Source of the DNA: an uncultured Spirochaetales bacterium
Lineage (GTDB): Bacteria; Spirochaetota; Spirochaetia; Sphaerochaetales; Sphaerochaetaceae
NCBI GenBank assembly: GCA_944390025.1
Contig: CALXOK010000003.1
Span: 1-64,000, forward strand
Direction of reading: 5' to 3'
Length of the DNA: 64,000 bases
Positions within the stretch are counted from its first letter, which is position 1. Each line of letters starts with the position of its first letter. The translations under genes and the position numbers were made by a program. Below the pieces are notes generated by a model. The model was given only the letters and a program-made list of their open reading frames with translations, was not told where the DNA came from and made no database searches. This document shows positions 15,392-24,179 of the stretch, in pieces.

Positions 15392-15760
15392 TTAACGTGA
15401 AGAGTGAGAAAAAGAAAGGATTCTCTCAAGGCTGCGGCCTTTCGCAAGATCATCTACGAGCTTGTCCAGAACACGCATCTTGCGGATAAGTTCGTTTTCA
15501 ATATTTTCGACCCTGATTCCACAGACAGTTCCATTAACATCTTTCCATCCCGGGTCATAGGATGGAGCGGAAAGCAAAAATGTCCTGTAATCCGCTTTCT
15601 GTGCGAAAAGCTGTTCTAAAGAGGCTTTTTCGTACCCCATAAGGACTCTTATTATCTCGTACACCTCTGCTTCAGTGCGTCCCTTCTTCTCCGCTTTCGC
15701 GACAAGAAGTGAGACAAGCTTCTCAGCCGGCATTGCCAGCACTTTCTCTTCGTTTCCCAT
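15392..15760 (-). CDS. DUF2200 family protein
   Basis: A 122-aa protein matching DUF2200 along most of its length: VAKAEKKGRTEAEVYEIIRV, LMGYEKASLEQLF, FLLSAPSYDP, VCGIRVENIENELIRKMRVLDKLVDDLAKG. The family is small, soluble and of unknown role. AAAGGA precedes the ATG. It diverges from proS with about 90 nt between start codons. Confidence 0.85.
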   Translation of the reverse strand: MGNEEKVLAMPAEKLVSLLVAKAEKKGRTEAEVYEIIRVLMGYEKASLEQLFAQKADYRTFLLSAPSYDPGWKDVNGTVCGIRVENIENELIRKMRVLDKLVDDLAKGRSLERILSFSHSSR

Positions 15761-15853
15761 TCCTTTATGTTACATCATTTTTGCACAGTATTCTCTTCCT
15801 TGAATGCTTTCTCTCCTTTCGTTAGAATAGCCCTGTTCAGGAGACAAAAAACA

Positions 15854-17611
15854 ATGAGAATGTCCAACATGTTTTCCAGAACCCTGAGAGAAGCACCAAG
15901 CGGTGCTGACAGCAAGGGATATGAATACCTTCTCAGGGCAGGATTTATCAGACAGATGGGTGCTGGTATCTTCTCCCTGCTCCCCCTTGGTTTCAGGGCC
16001 ACAAAGAAAATAGAGAATATCATCAGAGAAGAGATGGACAGAATCGGTGCCCAGGAAATCCTCATGCCGGTTGTCAACACAGCCGACATCTGGAAGGAAA
16101 CCGGCCGCTATTACTCCATCGACAAGGAAATGAGCCGTTTTGAGGACCGCGCAGGACGTGACATGGTTCTTGCCATGACACATGAAGAGGCTGTCACAGA
16201 CCTCGCCCGCGGCGAAATTGACTCATACAAGCGCCTTCCTCTGCTTGTCTATCAGATTCAGACCAAGTGGAGAGACGATCCTCGCCCGAGAGCCGGCCTG
16301 ATAAGAGTAAGAGAATTCACAATGAAGGACTCCTACTCCTTCGACCGCGACCAGGAAGGTCTGGACAAGGTGTACAGGGCTCACTACAAGGCTTATTTCA
16401 GAATCTTCTCACGCTGTGCGCTTCCTGCAATCGCAGTCGGTGCTGATTCAGGCATGATGGGAGGAAAGGTCAGTCATGAGTACATGTATCTTTCTCCTAT
16501 CGGTGAAGACACTATCATCACATGCCCCAAGTGCGGTTATACAGCCAACAGGCAGGTGGCAACATTCAAGAAGGAATACTTTGCTGAGGAGATGCTTCCT
16601 ATGCAGGAAGTGGAGACTCCGGACTGCAAGACAATCGACGATCTTGCTTCCTTCCTCTCGATTCCTGCTAAAAAGACTGCTAAAGCCGTGTTCATGGTCG
16701 GTACCTATGTTAACGACCACACAGGAGAAGAGACGGAAAAGCTTATCGTCGCAATCATCCGTGGCGACATGGACGTGGAAGAAAGCAAGCTTTCCAATGC
16801 AGCCAAGGCAAATTCAATCCGACCTGCACACGAAGAGGAAATCACAGCTCATGGAATCGTCCCGGGCTTTGGCTCACTCATCGGAGCAAAGGGAGACTTC
16901 GTTGCAATTGTCGACGATTCTGTCGCAAAGTCCAACAACCTCGTCGCCGGTGCAAACAAGGCCGGATGGCATCTGATTAACACAAACTATGGACGTGACT
17001 ACACAGGTACTGTCGCAGACATTGCCTCTGCCCGTCAGGACTACCTCTGCCCGGTATGCGGAGAAAAGCTCAATTCTTCAAAGGGTGTCGAGATTGGTAA
17101 TATCTTCCAGCTTGGAACACGCTACTCTGAGAGCATGAACTGCTACTACCAGTCAGAAGACGGTACAAGGAAGCCGGTCATCATGGGAAGCTATGGAATC
17201 GGAGTCGGTCGTCTTCTTGCCTGTATCGCAGAGGAATACAACGACGAAGCAGGTCTCAAGCTCCCTGTCTCTGTCGCTCCTTATCAGGTGCACCTGATTT
17301 CCCTTGTGAAGGACAATGCAATCGGAGAGGACATCTACGACAGACTCCAGAAAGCCGGAATCGAAGTGCTTTACGACGACAGAAAGGAATCTGCCGGAGT
17401 CAAATTCGCAGATGCTGACCTGATCGGACTTCCAATCCGTATCACAATCGGAAACAGAAGCCTCAAGGAAGGCAAAGTTGAAGTCAAGATCCGTAAAACC
17501 GGCGAGACCACAGCATTCCTCGTCGAGGACCTTGCAGATGAAGTCAAGGCTGAAATCGCAAAGCTTCAGGCAGAGATTGACGCAAACATCGTGGAAAAAG
17601 AGCTGAACTGA
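15854..17611 (+). CDS. proS: prolyl-tRNA synthetase (bacterial type)
   Basis: A 585-aa class II synthetase charging tRNA-Pro. The N-terminal catalytic core carries RAGFIRQMGAGIFSLLPLG and motif 2 around TKWRDDPRPRAGLIRVREF; an inserted YbaK-like editing domain spans about residues 230-390; motif 3 GSYGIGVGRLLACI is followed by the anticodon-binding domain (VAPYQVHLISL). The reading frame could extend 29 codons upstream, but homologues begin near MRMSNMFSRTLREAPSGADS, and AGGAG precedes this ATG. A hairpin terminator follows. Confidence 0.95.
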   Translation: MRMSNMFSRTLREAPSGADSKGYEYLLRAGFIRQMGAGIFSLLPLGFRATKKIENIIREEMDRIGAQEILMPVVNTADIWKETGRYYSIDKEMSRFEDRAGRDMVLAMTHEEAVTDLARGEIDSYKRLPLLVYQIQTKWRDDPRPRAGLIRVREFTMKDSYSFDRDQEGLDKVYRAHYKAYFRIFSRCALPAIAVGADSGMMGGKVSHEYMYLSPIGEDTIITCPKCGYTANRQVATFKKEYFAEEMLPMQEVETPDCKTIDDLASFLSIPAKKTAKAVFMVGTYVNDHTGEETEKLIVAIIRGDMDVEESKLSNAAKANSIRPAHEEEITAHGIVPGFGSLIGAKGDFVAIVDDSVAKSNNLVAGANKAGWHLINTNYGRDYTGTVADIASARQDYLCPVCGEKLNSSKGVEIGNIFQLGTRYSESMNCYYQSEDGTRKPVIMGSYGIGVGRLLACIAEEYNDEAGLKLPVSVAPYQVHLISLVKDNAIGEDIYDRLQKAGIEVLYDDRKESAGVKFADADLIGLPIRITIGNRSLKEGKVEVKIRKTGETTAFLVEDLADEVKAEIAKLQAEIDANIVEKELN

Positions 17612-17631
17612 TTCAGCCTGAATATCCTTAC

Positions 17632-17662
17632 AAAGGCATGCATGGAATACTGCATGCCTTTT
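17632..17662 (+). terminator. terminator after proS
   Basis: AAAGGCATGCA (17632-17642) pairs with TGCATGCCTTT around an 8-nt loop and is followed by TTTTATTT. It lies about 20 nt past the proS stop. Confidence 0.8.
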
Positions 17663-17761
17663 ATTTCGCCCGATTATTTTTAAATTACAATTATCTTTAT
17701 TCTTTTATAGGTATGAATATTCAGATATTTAAAATTAATAATACGGAAATCCTCAAAAAAA

Positions 17762-17780
17762 GCTCCCCAGACAGGGGAGC
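17762..17780 (-). terminator. terminator after glgA
   Basis: GCTCCCC (17762-17768) pairs perfectly with GGGGAGC (17774-17780) around a 5-nt loop. On the minus strand a run of seven T follows, about 20 nt past the glgA stop. Confidence 0.85.
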
Positions 17781-17800
17781 CGTCAGAAATTACAAAGAAC

Positions 17801-19258
17801 TCACATTCTTGAGTAAAGATCCATATAAATCTTTGAGGAATTGTTCCAGGACCAGTCTTCCTTCATGCCGCGCTCAATCATCTCATCCCAGTGTTCGTGC
17901 TCACTTCCGAAGACATAAAGCGCATGCTGGATTCTTCCCAGAAGCTCATCTGAAGAATATCCTGCAAAGGAGAAACCGGTTCCGGTGTTGTTCATCGGAT
18001 TGTACGGTTTGACTGTATCCTTGAGTCCACCCGTCTCATGGACAATAGGGATTGCACCGTAACGCAGGCTTATAAGCTGAGTCAGGCCGCAAGGCTCAAA
18101 GGCGGAAGGAACGAGAAAGGCATCCGCAGCAGCATATATCTTTCTGGAAAGCTCATCCGAGTAGCATATATTCGCACTTACCTTTCCAGGATACTTCCAT
18201 GCGTAGTAGCGGAACATGTTCTCATAGTTTGAGGCACCGGTACCCAGAACTACAAGCTGGATATTCAGGCCGCACAGCCTGTCCATGATTCCGTCAATAA
18301 GATCCAGACCCTTCTGGTCAGTGAGACGGGAGACAAGGCCAAGCATGAGCGCGCTCTCATCTTCTGGCAGGTTAAGTTCCTTCTGCAATGCAGTCTTGTT
18401 GAGCTTTCTCTTCTTTCTGAAATTCTTGACGCTGTAATTGACAGGAATTTTCTTGTCTTTCTCAGGATTCCAGCTTTCATAATCAATTCCGTTGATGATT
18501 CCCCACAGTCTCTCATGACGCCAGCGGAGGATGTCATCAAGGCCGTCACCGAAATTCGGTGTCTGGATTTCCCAGGAATATGTATTGCTGACAGTCGTGA
18601 TGTAGTCAGAATACACAAGCCCGCCGCGGAGCATTGAGCAGTTCCATTCCTGCTGCGGAATCGAGGTGTCCTGATACGGACTGACAAGCTTTCCAGGCTG
18701 GAAGCATTCATCAGGAAGTCCTGAGACCCATCTGATATGGCCGACATTCCATGTACCCTGGAAACGGAGATTATGGATTGTCATGATTGTTCTGATTCCA
18801 CGGAAGAACTGATCTCCCTGGAACACTGTATTCAGATACACAGGAACAAGAGAAGCCTGCCAGTCATGGCAGTGGATGATGTCAGGACGGAAGCCGATAA
18901 GAGGAAGAGCGGAAAGACAGGCCTTTGCAAAGTAGGCGAATCTCTCAAGATCCTGGAACATGTCGTAATAAGGAACAAGGCCAGAGAAGTACTGCTCATT
19001 GTCAATAAAGTAATATGTGATTCCATCCATCTCCAGCTTCTGGACTCCGACGTAAATCCTGTTATCCATCTGGAAGTAGTACACAGTCTCTGTGTGCTCC
19101 CTGTACTCTGGCTTGATACAGCGGTAGTTTGGAATCATGACCCTTATGTCATAGTCGTCCTTGCTGAATGCCTTAGGCAGAGAGCCGACGACATCTGCAA
19201 GTCCTCCTGTCTTCACGAATGGCACACACTCAGAGGCCACAAACAATATCTTTTTCAT
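17801..19258 (-). CDS. glgA: glycogen synthase (ADP-glucose type)
   Basis: A 485-aa GT5 glucosyltransferase that extends alpha-1,4-glucan chains from ADP-glucose. The ADP-glucose loop KTGGLADVVGSLPKAF is at residues 17-32; the GT-B C-terminal half has GLVSRLTDQKGLDLI, VPSAFEPCGLTQLISLRYGAIPI with the conserved glutamate, and GGLKDTV. Length is usual for bacterial GlgA. No other glycogen genes adjoin it. A GGAG motif about 9 nt before the ATG gives a normal, non-leaderless start. Confidence 0.95.
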   Translation of the reverse strand: MKKILFVASECVPFVKTGGLADVVGSLPKAFSKDDYDIRVMIPNYRCIKPEYREHTETVYYFQMDNRIYVGVQKLEMDGITYYFIDNEQYFSGLVPYYDMFQDLERFAYFAKACLSALPLIGFRPDIIHCHDWQASLVPVYLNTVFQGDQFFRGIRTIMTIHNLRFQGTWNVGHIRWVSGLPDECFQPGKLVSPYQDTSIPQQEWNCSMLRGGLVYSDYITTVSNTYSWEIQTPNFGDGLDDILRWRHERLWGIINGIDYESWNPEKDKKIPVNYSVKNFRKKRKLNKTALQKELNLPEDESALMLGLVSRLTDQKGLDLIDGIMDRLCGLNIQLVVLGTGASNYENMFRYYAWKYPGKVSANICYSDELSRKIYAAADAFLVPSAFEPCGLTQLISLRYGAIPIVHETGGLKDTVKPYNPMNNTGTGFSFAGYSSDELLGRIQHALYVFGSEHEHWDEMIERGMKEDWSWNNSSKIYMDLYSRM

Positions 19259-19431
19259 AAAATTATCTCCGTTTTGTTTTTGCTGTCAGCTGATAATTAT
19301 AAAGCCTGACAAATGGTTTTTAAAAGGAAAATAAGGGGTAATATGATGCAAATCCTCAACTTACAGTTTCGTAAGCCCTCCTGATTAACCACTTAACCCC
19401 TTTTATTGGCAGAAAAACGAGAAGGGTTATC

Positions 19432-19462
19432 TTGTAATCCCCGCTCACTCATGCGTTATAAT
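19432..19462 (+). promoter_or_regulatory. leaderless promoter of the esterase gene
   Basis: TTGTAA (19432-19437), a long 19-nt spacer, then consensus TATAAT (19457-19462), which ends 7 nt before the ATG at 19470. No Shine-Dalgarno is present between them. Confidence 0.6.
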
Positions 19463-19469
19463 CCTGAGT

Positions 19470-20534
19470 ATGAGTGAGAAATATCCTTTATCAAGAAAGA
19501 TGAAGAAGATTATAGACATCTCAGGTCTATTCATAGAAAGAGATGTCGACAAACTCACCCCTGCGACAATCGAAGCGATGAACACCAGATCCGTTCCATC
19601 CACACGTCTGGTGAGGAAGCTTCTCAACAAACCAGCAAAGAAAATTTCAAAGACAACATATATAATCCCGGTCAACGAAGGAGCAATCACGGCTTATTTC
19701 TTCAATTCCCTTGAAGACCTGACACTTACAAGTCTCAAGCCCATGATTGTCTACTTCCATGGAGGAGGCTGGGTCTTCGGCAACATGGACATGTACGGAC
19801 TGTACTGCAGTCATCTTGCTTACATCACAGGTGCCTGCGTACTGCTTGTCGACTACAGGCTTGCACCCAAGTACAAGTTCCCAACAGCTGTCGAGGACTG
19901 CTACGACTCATATCTGTGGGCGCTTCAGGGCATAAAGTACTGGAAAGTTGACCCTGACCGTGTCTTCTTTGCCGGCGACAGCGCAGGAGGAACCCTTGCG
20001 TCAGGGGTGAGTCTGTTAGCCAGAGACAGGAAAATAGCAATGCCTTCCGGCCAGATTCTTCTTTATCCATGCACCGACGGACGCTTGAGGACCGAATCCT
20101 TCAGTCAGTATGCCGACAGTCCCACATTGTCTGAAAAGCAGATGCAGTTCTACATCAACAGCTACCAGAGAGAACCGAAAGACATCCTTTCTCCTCTCTT
20201 TTCTCCGCTGCTGGCACCGGATCTGTCCCGGATGCCGGATACCCTGATTGTCGGGGCCCAGTTCGATCCGCTGAAGGATGACGGACGGCTGTTCGCAGAT
20301 GCACTGAATGAAGCAGGTTCAAAAGCCCATTACATTGAGCTGAAGAATACTGTACATGGTTTTGCAATGTATCCTCATGCTGTCGGCACAGAAGAGACTG
20401 ACTGCATGATCCGGCAGTTCACATCAGGACGCCCGGTGGAAAAGATTCAGGCACTCACAGAAGCTGAGTTGAAAAGAGACGGGAAGCTGAAGATGCAGGC
20501 AGCAAGTCAGGCTTTCCACGAAAGCGAAGAGTAG
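19470..20534 (+). CDS. alpha/beta-hydrolase esterase (HSL/family IV)
   Basis: A 354-aa esterase of the hormone-sensitive-lipase group: oxyanion-hole motif FHGGGWVFGN (about residues 94-103), nucleophile elbow FAGDSAGGTLA (serine near 170), catalytic aspartate in VGAQFDPLKDDG and histidine in NTVHGFAMYP. The N-terminal 80 residues form the family's cap helices. No signal peptide, so it is probably cytoplasmic and acts on short-chain esters. The -10 box ends 7 nt before the ATG, suggesting a leaderless mRNA. An inverted repeat (CTGCCAGA 20539-20546 with TCTGGCAG 20577-20584) follows the stop. Confidence 0.88.
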   Translation: MSEKYPLSRKMKKIIDISGLFIERDVDKLTPATIEAMNTRSVPSTRLVRKLLNKPAKKISKTTYIIPVNEGAITAYFFNSLEDLTLTSLKPMIVYFHGGGWVFGNMDMYGLYCSHLAYITGACVLLVDYRLAPKYKFPTAVEDCYDSYLWALQGIKYWKVDPDRVFFAGDSAGGTLASGVSLLARDRKIAMPSGQILLYPCTDGRLRTESFSQYADSPTLSEKQMQFYINSYQREPKDILSPLFSPLLAPDLSRMPDTLIVGAQFDPLKDDGRLFADALNEAGSKAHYIELKNTVHGFAMYPHAVGTEETDCMIRQFTSGRPVEKIQALTEAELKRDGKLKMQAASQAFHESEE

Positions 20535-20689
20535 CACTCTGCCAGAACGCAAAAGAATATCTTCACTTACAGGCGCTCTGGCAGTCTTAGCATTCGTGCT
20601 GTATTATGTCTGCTGAAAGGAACCGTCAGCAGCATAGGAACCTTATAAAAAATCAGAGAAAATAAGCATAATCTGGCTTAAAAAGAGAG

Positions 20690-20712
20690 ACCAGGACATC
20701 AATTGTCCTGGT
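20690..20712 (-). terminator. terminator of the feo operon
   Basis: ACCAGGACA (20690-20698) pairs perfectly with TGTCCTGGT (20704-20712) around TCAAT. On the minus strand it is followed by CTCTCTTTTT, downstream of the last gene of the iron operon. Confidence 0.8.
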
Positions 20713-20744
20713 ACTCAAATACAAACTGAAACCCTATCAATTCT

Positions 20745-21113
20745 CTATGCATTCTCGATTTTCTCGAGCCTGTAACCTTTATCCTCAATGATTTTCCTCA
20801 GCAGGTCGTCTGAAACTTCCCTGTTAAGGTCCAGCATGACCAGGTTCTTCTTCCAGTCAATGTGGCTGACGGCAGCACCGCTGATGCCGTCAAGTACAGT
20901 CCTGACAGTATCCTCACAGTGTGTGCAGTGCATGCCGGTGACTGTCAGACGCTTTCGGAGAGTCACATTCTCAACTGTCTTCTGACTCACCTGGCCGGAG
21001 AGAGGAGAAGACGACTGACAACAGGAACCTTCTCCTTTGAAATGCTTAAGAGAGCCTTTTACGGCAAGAATCATGAGAATTATCACAATTGCAAATATCA
21101 CAGCGTCTGTCAT
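20745..21113 (-). CDS. membrane-anchored heavy-metal-associated (HMA) domain protein
   Basis: A 122-aa protein: one N-terminal membrane segment (about residues 3-19), a short linker containing CC, then a ferredoxin-like HMA domain (about 52-120) with the metal-binding GMHCTHCEDTVRTVL motif. Such domains bind Cu(I) or other soft metals; finding one as the last gene of a ferrous-iron operon is unusual. Its ATG overlaps the preceding small gene's stop (TAATG). It could be a membrane-tethered metallochaperone, or could repair or sense metal during FeoB transport; both are inference. Confidence 0.8.
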   Translation of the reverse strand: MTDAVIFAIVIILMILAVKGSLKHFKGEGSCCQSSSPLSGQVSQKTVENVTLRKRLTVTGMHCTHCEDTVRTVLDGISGAAVSHIDWKKNLVMLDLNREVSDDLLRKIIEDKGYRLEKIENA

Positions 21114-21232
21114 TATCTGTCCTTCCTGCCTTTCTTAATTTTCTCAACAACCGTATAAACCGTCGCTCCAACGATGTACACAGCAATGATTATTCCGAAG
21201 AAAATGAGCATCGATCCGGTGGAATCACCCAT
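21113..21232 (-). CDS. 39-aa single-span membrane peptide in feo operon
   Basis: A 39-codon gene preceded by AAAGGAG at good spacing. It starts with MGDSTGSM, has one strongly hydrophobic segment (LIFFGIIIAVYIVGATVYTV) and ends in a basic tail (EKIKKGRKDR), predicting an N-out, C-in single-span peptide. It overlaps the gene before by 8 nt and the HMA gene after by TAATG, which strongly supports real translation. Small membrane partners occur in other Feo systems, but I recognise no family. Confidence 0.7.
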   Translation of the reverse strand: MGDSTGSMLIFFGIIIAVYIVGATVYTVVEKIKKGRKDR

Positions 21233-21431
21233 TTATCTCTCCTTTCTTCCTGTCAATCTCCCTCTGTATGAGCGAATCGAAATCCGAAGCAACATGACAG
21301 TGAGCACAGCTTCCTGTGCAGGATGATGTGCAGCATCCTGTGCATTTGCCGCTCTTTTTATCCCTTACAATCTTGACCACCACCAGTGCAGCCCATAAGA
21401 AAACAATTAAAAGAATCAACGCATCAGCCAT
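21225..21431 (-). CDS. FeoB-associated cysteine-rich membrane protein
   Basis: A 68-aa protein: one membrane segment (residues about 2-20, ADALILLIVFLWAALVVVKI) followed by a cysteine cluster CTGCCTSSCTGSCAHCH with seven cysteines in 17 residues, then a charged tail. It fits the FeoB-associated Cys-rich membrane protein family (FeoC-like position after feoB). The cysteine cluster could bind iron or an iron-sulfur cluster. The start was moved six codons in from the longest frame because the ATG of MADALI lies after GAGGGG. Confidence 0.8.
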   Translation of the reverse strand: MADALILLIVFLWAALVVVKIVRDKKSGKCTGCCTSSCTGSCAHCHVASDFDSLIQREIDRKKGEING

Positions 21432-21456
21432 AGTCAGCCCCTCATACATTCAAATC

Positions 21457-21483
21457 GTGCGGACCATTTTCAGTGGTCCGCAC
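21457..21483 (-). promoter_or_regulatory. hairpin between feoB and downstream small genes
   Basis: GTGCGGACCA (21457-21466) pairs perfectly with TGGTCCGCAC (21474-21483) around a 7-nt loop. No T-run follows on the minus strand, so it may be an mRNA-processing or stabilising element, or a leaky terminator that lowers expression of the small distal genes. Confidence 0.55.
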
Positions 21484-21500
21484 AATGTCAGTTACTTTTT

Positions 21501-23696
21501 TCAGGCACTTGCAGCATCAACACTTCTTCTGCTCACGCTCTTGAGTTCCTTGTAAGGATCCGGGCGGAAGAGAAGGAAGAGAATTGCCGCAAGGAAGATA
21601 AAGGCAATCATAGTCCCGATTGAGAAGGTTCCATAGGCGATGAGGCTTCCCACCTGGAAGACAATCATTGTCGTGATGTATGCGAACACATTCTGGAAGA
21701 GGATTGCAAACCAGAACCATTTCCTGCTCTGCAGCTGCTGGGCCATTGTCGCGATTGCAGCCAGACAAGGAGAGTCAAGCATGTTGAACATCAGGAAGCA
21801 GAATGCGGCAAGAGCGCTCGGTACACCGCCGACTACAAACCACTGTGCGACAGCAGGAGCGACAACACCCGCATCCTCAACATCTCCGGCAACAGAGGCA
21901 AGAACACCCATTGTCGAGACGATTGCCTCTTTTGCGGTGAATCCGGAAAGGGATGCTGCAACAGGCTGCCACTGACCGAAGCCGAGAGGTGCGAAAACAG
22001 GAGCGATTACGCCGCCAATCTTTGCAAGCAGTGAGTCGTTGGAATCAACCATTCCAAACCCGTCCGGACCGAATCCGAAACCAGAGAGGAACCACATGAC
22101 GACACAGGCAAGGAAAAGGATTGTTCCGGCCTTGATGATAAAGCCTTTGAGGCGCTCCCATACGTGAAGGAGAACAGTCTTCGCTGACGGGATGTGGTAC
22201 TCAGGAAGCTCCATGACAAAGGGGGCCGGCTTTCCTGAGAACGGCTTTGTCTTTTTGAGAATGATTGCACTGACAAGAACCGCAGCAATGCCGACAAAGT
22301 ACATCAAAGGAGCAACCCATGCTGTCTCGGCATAACCAGCCGCAGCACCAGCGATGACACCGGCCATAAGCGAGATGACAGGAAGCTTCGCACCGCAGGG
22401 GATGAAAGTCGCAGTCATGATTGTAAGTCTTCTGTCATTGTCCTGCTCGATTGTACGGCTTGCCATGATTCCAGGAATTCCGCAGCCTGAGGAAATCAGG
22501 AGAGGAATGAAGCTCTTTCCAGAAAGGCCGAAATGCCTGAACACCCTGTCCATGACGAATGCGATTCTGACCATGTAGCCGCAATCTTCAAGGATTGAGA
22601 GGAAAAGGAAGAGAATCGCCATCTGAGGCACAAACCCGAGAACCGCGACCAGTCCTCCGACAATACCGTCTACAACAAGGCTTGTGACCAGTTCTCCGGC
22701 TCCGATTGCTCCCAGTCCTGCTGAGAAGAGATCAGCAACCCAGCCTCCGAAGGTGTCATTGGTCCAGTCAGTGACCCATGTACCCACTGTTGTGACAGAG
22801 ATGTAATAAACAATGAACATGACTGCAATGAAAATCGGGATTCCTAGGATCCTGTTTGTGACAATGCGGTCTATTTTATCCGATACAGTCAGCTTGGCAC
22901 CGGCTTTCTTCACAGTCGTGGAGACAAGCTTCTGGATGTACTTGTAGCGCTCATCCGTGATGATTGACTCAATGTCATCATCTTTCTTCTCCTCAAGAGT
23001 CTTCCTGATTTCACTGACACTCTTTCTCGCCTCAGAGGAGAGATTCAGCTGAGGAACGACCTTTGAGTCATTCTCCAGAACCTTGACGGCGTACCATCTC
23101 TTCTTCTGGGCACTTACAGACTCGAGAAGGGAGGCGACCTTAGAGACAGAGTCTTCCACATCTGAAGAGAAGATTTCCTTAGGGAGGGCGACTTCTTCCT
23201 GACGTGCAACCTTGAGCGCCACATCAATCAGCTCAGAAAGTCCTGTCTTCTTCAATGCGGAAGTCTCCACTACAGGACAACCGAGAACCATTGAAAGACG
23301 TGATGAGTCAATCTTCAGTCCCCTCTTTTCCACAAGGTCTGCCATATTCAGGGCAATAACCACCGGGATGCCTGTCTCAAGCAGCTGAGTTGTGAGATAG
23401 AGATTTCTCTCAATATTCGTGGCATCCACAAGGTCGATAATCACATCAGGGTTCTCATCAAGAAGGTAGTTTCTTGAGACAACCTCCTCAAGAGTGTACG
23501 GACTGAGAGAGTAAATACCGGGAAGGTCCGTGATGATTATTTCCTCTCCCTTCTTCTTGTCCTTGAGCTTTCCTTCTTTCTTCTCGACTGTGACACCAGG
23601 CCAGTTACCGACATACTGGTTCGCACCTGTAAGTGCGTTGAACATTGTCGTCTTTCCGCAGTTGGGATTTCCTGCCAATGCAAATCTGATACTCAT
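21501..23696 (-). CDS. feoB: ferrous iron transporter FeoB
   Basis: A 731-aa inner-membrane Fe(II) transporter. The N-terminal G-protein domain has G1 GNPNCGKTT (residues 9-17), G3 DLPGIYSLSPY and G4 ALNMADL; a helical linker with guanine-dissociation-inhibitor character follows to about residue 270; then two Gate domains with about eleven membrane spans, including LISSGCGIPGIMASRTI with the conserved cysteine. Full length and intact. It follows the two FeoA genes and is followed by three small genes of the same operon. Confidence 0.95.
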   Translation of the reverse strand: MSIRFALAGNPNCGKTTMFNALTGANQYVGNWPGVTVEKKEGKLKDKKKGEEIIITDLPGIYSLSPYTLEEVVSRNYLLDENPDVIIDLVDATNIERNLYLTTQLLETGIPVVIALNMADLVEKRGLKIDSSRLSMVLGCPVVETSALKKTGLSELIDVALKVARQEEVALPKEIFSSDVEDSVSKVASLLESVSAQKKRWYAVKVLENDSKVVPQLNLSSEARKSVSEIRKTLEEKKDDDIESIITDERYKYIQKLVSTTVKKAGAKLTVSDKIDRIVTNRILGIPIFIAVMFIVYYISVTTVGTWVTDWTNDTFGGWVADLFSAGLGAIGAGELVTSLVVDGIVGGLVAVLGFVPQMAILFLFLSILEDCGYMVRIAFVMDRVFRHFGLSGKSFIPLLISSGCGIPGIMASRTIEQDNDRRLTIMTATFIPCGAKLPVISLMAGVIAGAAAGYAETAWVAPLMYFVGIAAVLVSAIILKKTKPFSGKPAPFVMELPEYHIPSAKTVLLHVWERLKGFIIKAGTILFLACVVMWFLSGFGFGPDGFGMVDSNDSLLAKIGGVIAPVFAPLGFGQWQPVAASLSGFTAKEAIVSTMGVLASVAGDVEDAGVVAPAVAQWFVVGGVPSALAAFCFLMFNMLDSPCLAAIATMAQQLQSRKWFWFAILFQNVFAYITTMIVFQVGSLIAYGTFSIGTMIAFIFLAAILFLLFRPDPYKELKSVSRRSVDAASA

Positions 23697-23702
23697 AATT
23701 CC

Positions 23703-23933
23703 TCACTCCTTGACAGTCTTCACGCTCACGCAGGCGGCATCGCCCTTTCTCACAGAAAGTTCATAGCCCCTTACCGTGATCTCAACAGGATCTCCAAGCG
23801 GTGCGACCTTCCTGATGAAAAGGTCCGTCCCTTTTGTAATCCCCATGTCCATAATCCGTCTCTTGTAAGCGCTGTCTCCATCAATCGCAAGAACACGGAC
23901 AACACTTCCAACCTGAGCTTCACCCAGCGTCAT
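23703..23933 (-). CDS. feoA: FeoA family protein (second copy)
   Basis: A 76-aa SH3-like FeoA protein: LGEAQVGSVVRVLAIDGDS, RRIMDMGITKGTDLFIRKVAPLGDPVEITVRGYELSVRKGDA. FeoA is a small cytoplasmic partner required for FeoB function. It lies 6 nt upstream of feoB with an AGGAGG site before its own start. It is clearly different in sequence from the first FeoA of the operon, so the two are not a recent duplication. Confidence 0.92.
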   Translation of the reverse strand: MTLGEAQVGSVVRVLAIDGDSAYKRRIMDMGITKGTDLFIRKVAPLGDPVEITVRGYELSVRKGDAACVSVKTVKE

Positions 23934-23953
23934 AATGCCTCCTCCTATGAAAG

Positions 23954-24172
23954 TTAAAGATTGACAATTATATGTCTTGCCATCTCCTCATTGATGGCAA
24001 TGCGGGAATCCTTGATGTTCACAATCACGTTCCCGTTCAATTTGTTAACAAGTTCAACTGCTGCCTGTGAGACGAAACCGAGGTTCTGAAGGAATCTCCT
24101 TGTATCATCACTTCCGCTTATCCTGGAGATTTGTGCATTGTCTCCAACCTGCATCAATGTCAATGGCATCAT
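23954..24172 (-). CDS. feoA: FeoA family protein (first copy)
   Basis: A 72-aa FeoA-type SH3-like protein: MPLTLMQVGDNAQISRISGSDDTRRFLQNLGFVSQAAVELVNKLNGNVIVNIKDSRIAINEEMARHI in outline, with the family's RRFLxxLGF core. It is the promoter-proximal gene of the iron operon, with GAGGAAAG ahead of two adjacent ATG codons; either could be used. Two different FeoA proteins next to one FeoB are common in anaerobes. Confidence 0.9.
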   Translation of the reverse strand: MMPLTLMQVGDNAQISRISGSDDTRRFLQNLGFVSQAAVELVNKLNGNVIVNIKDSRIAINEEMARHIIVNL

Positions 24173-24179
24173 CTTTCCT

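Noticed and set aside
21457-21483. Strong hairpin after feoB as a full terminator
   Set aside because: No T-run follows on the minus strand and the downstream small genes have no promoter of their own that I can see; a processing or partial attenuation role is more likely.
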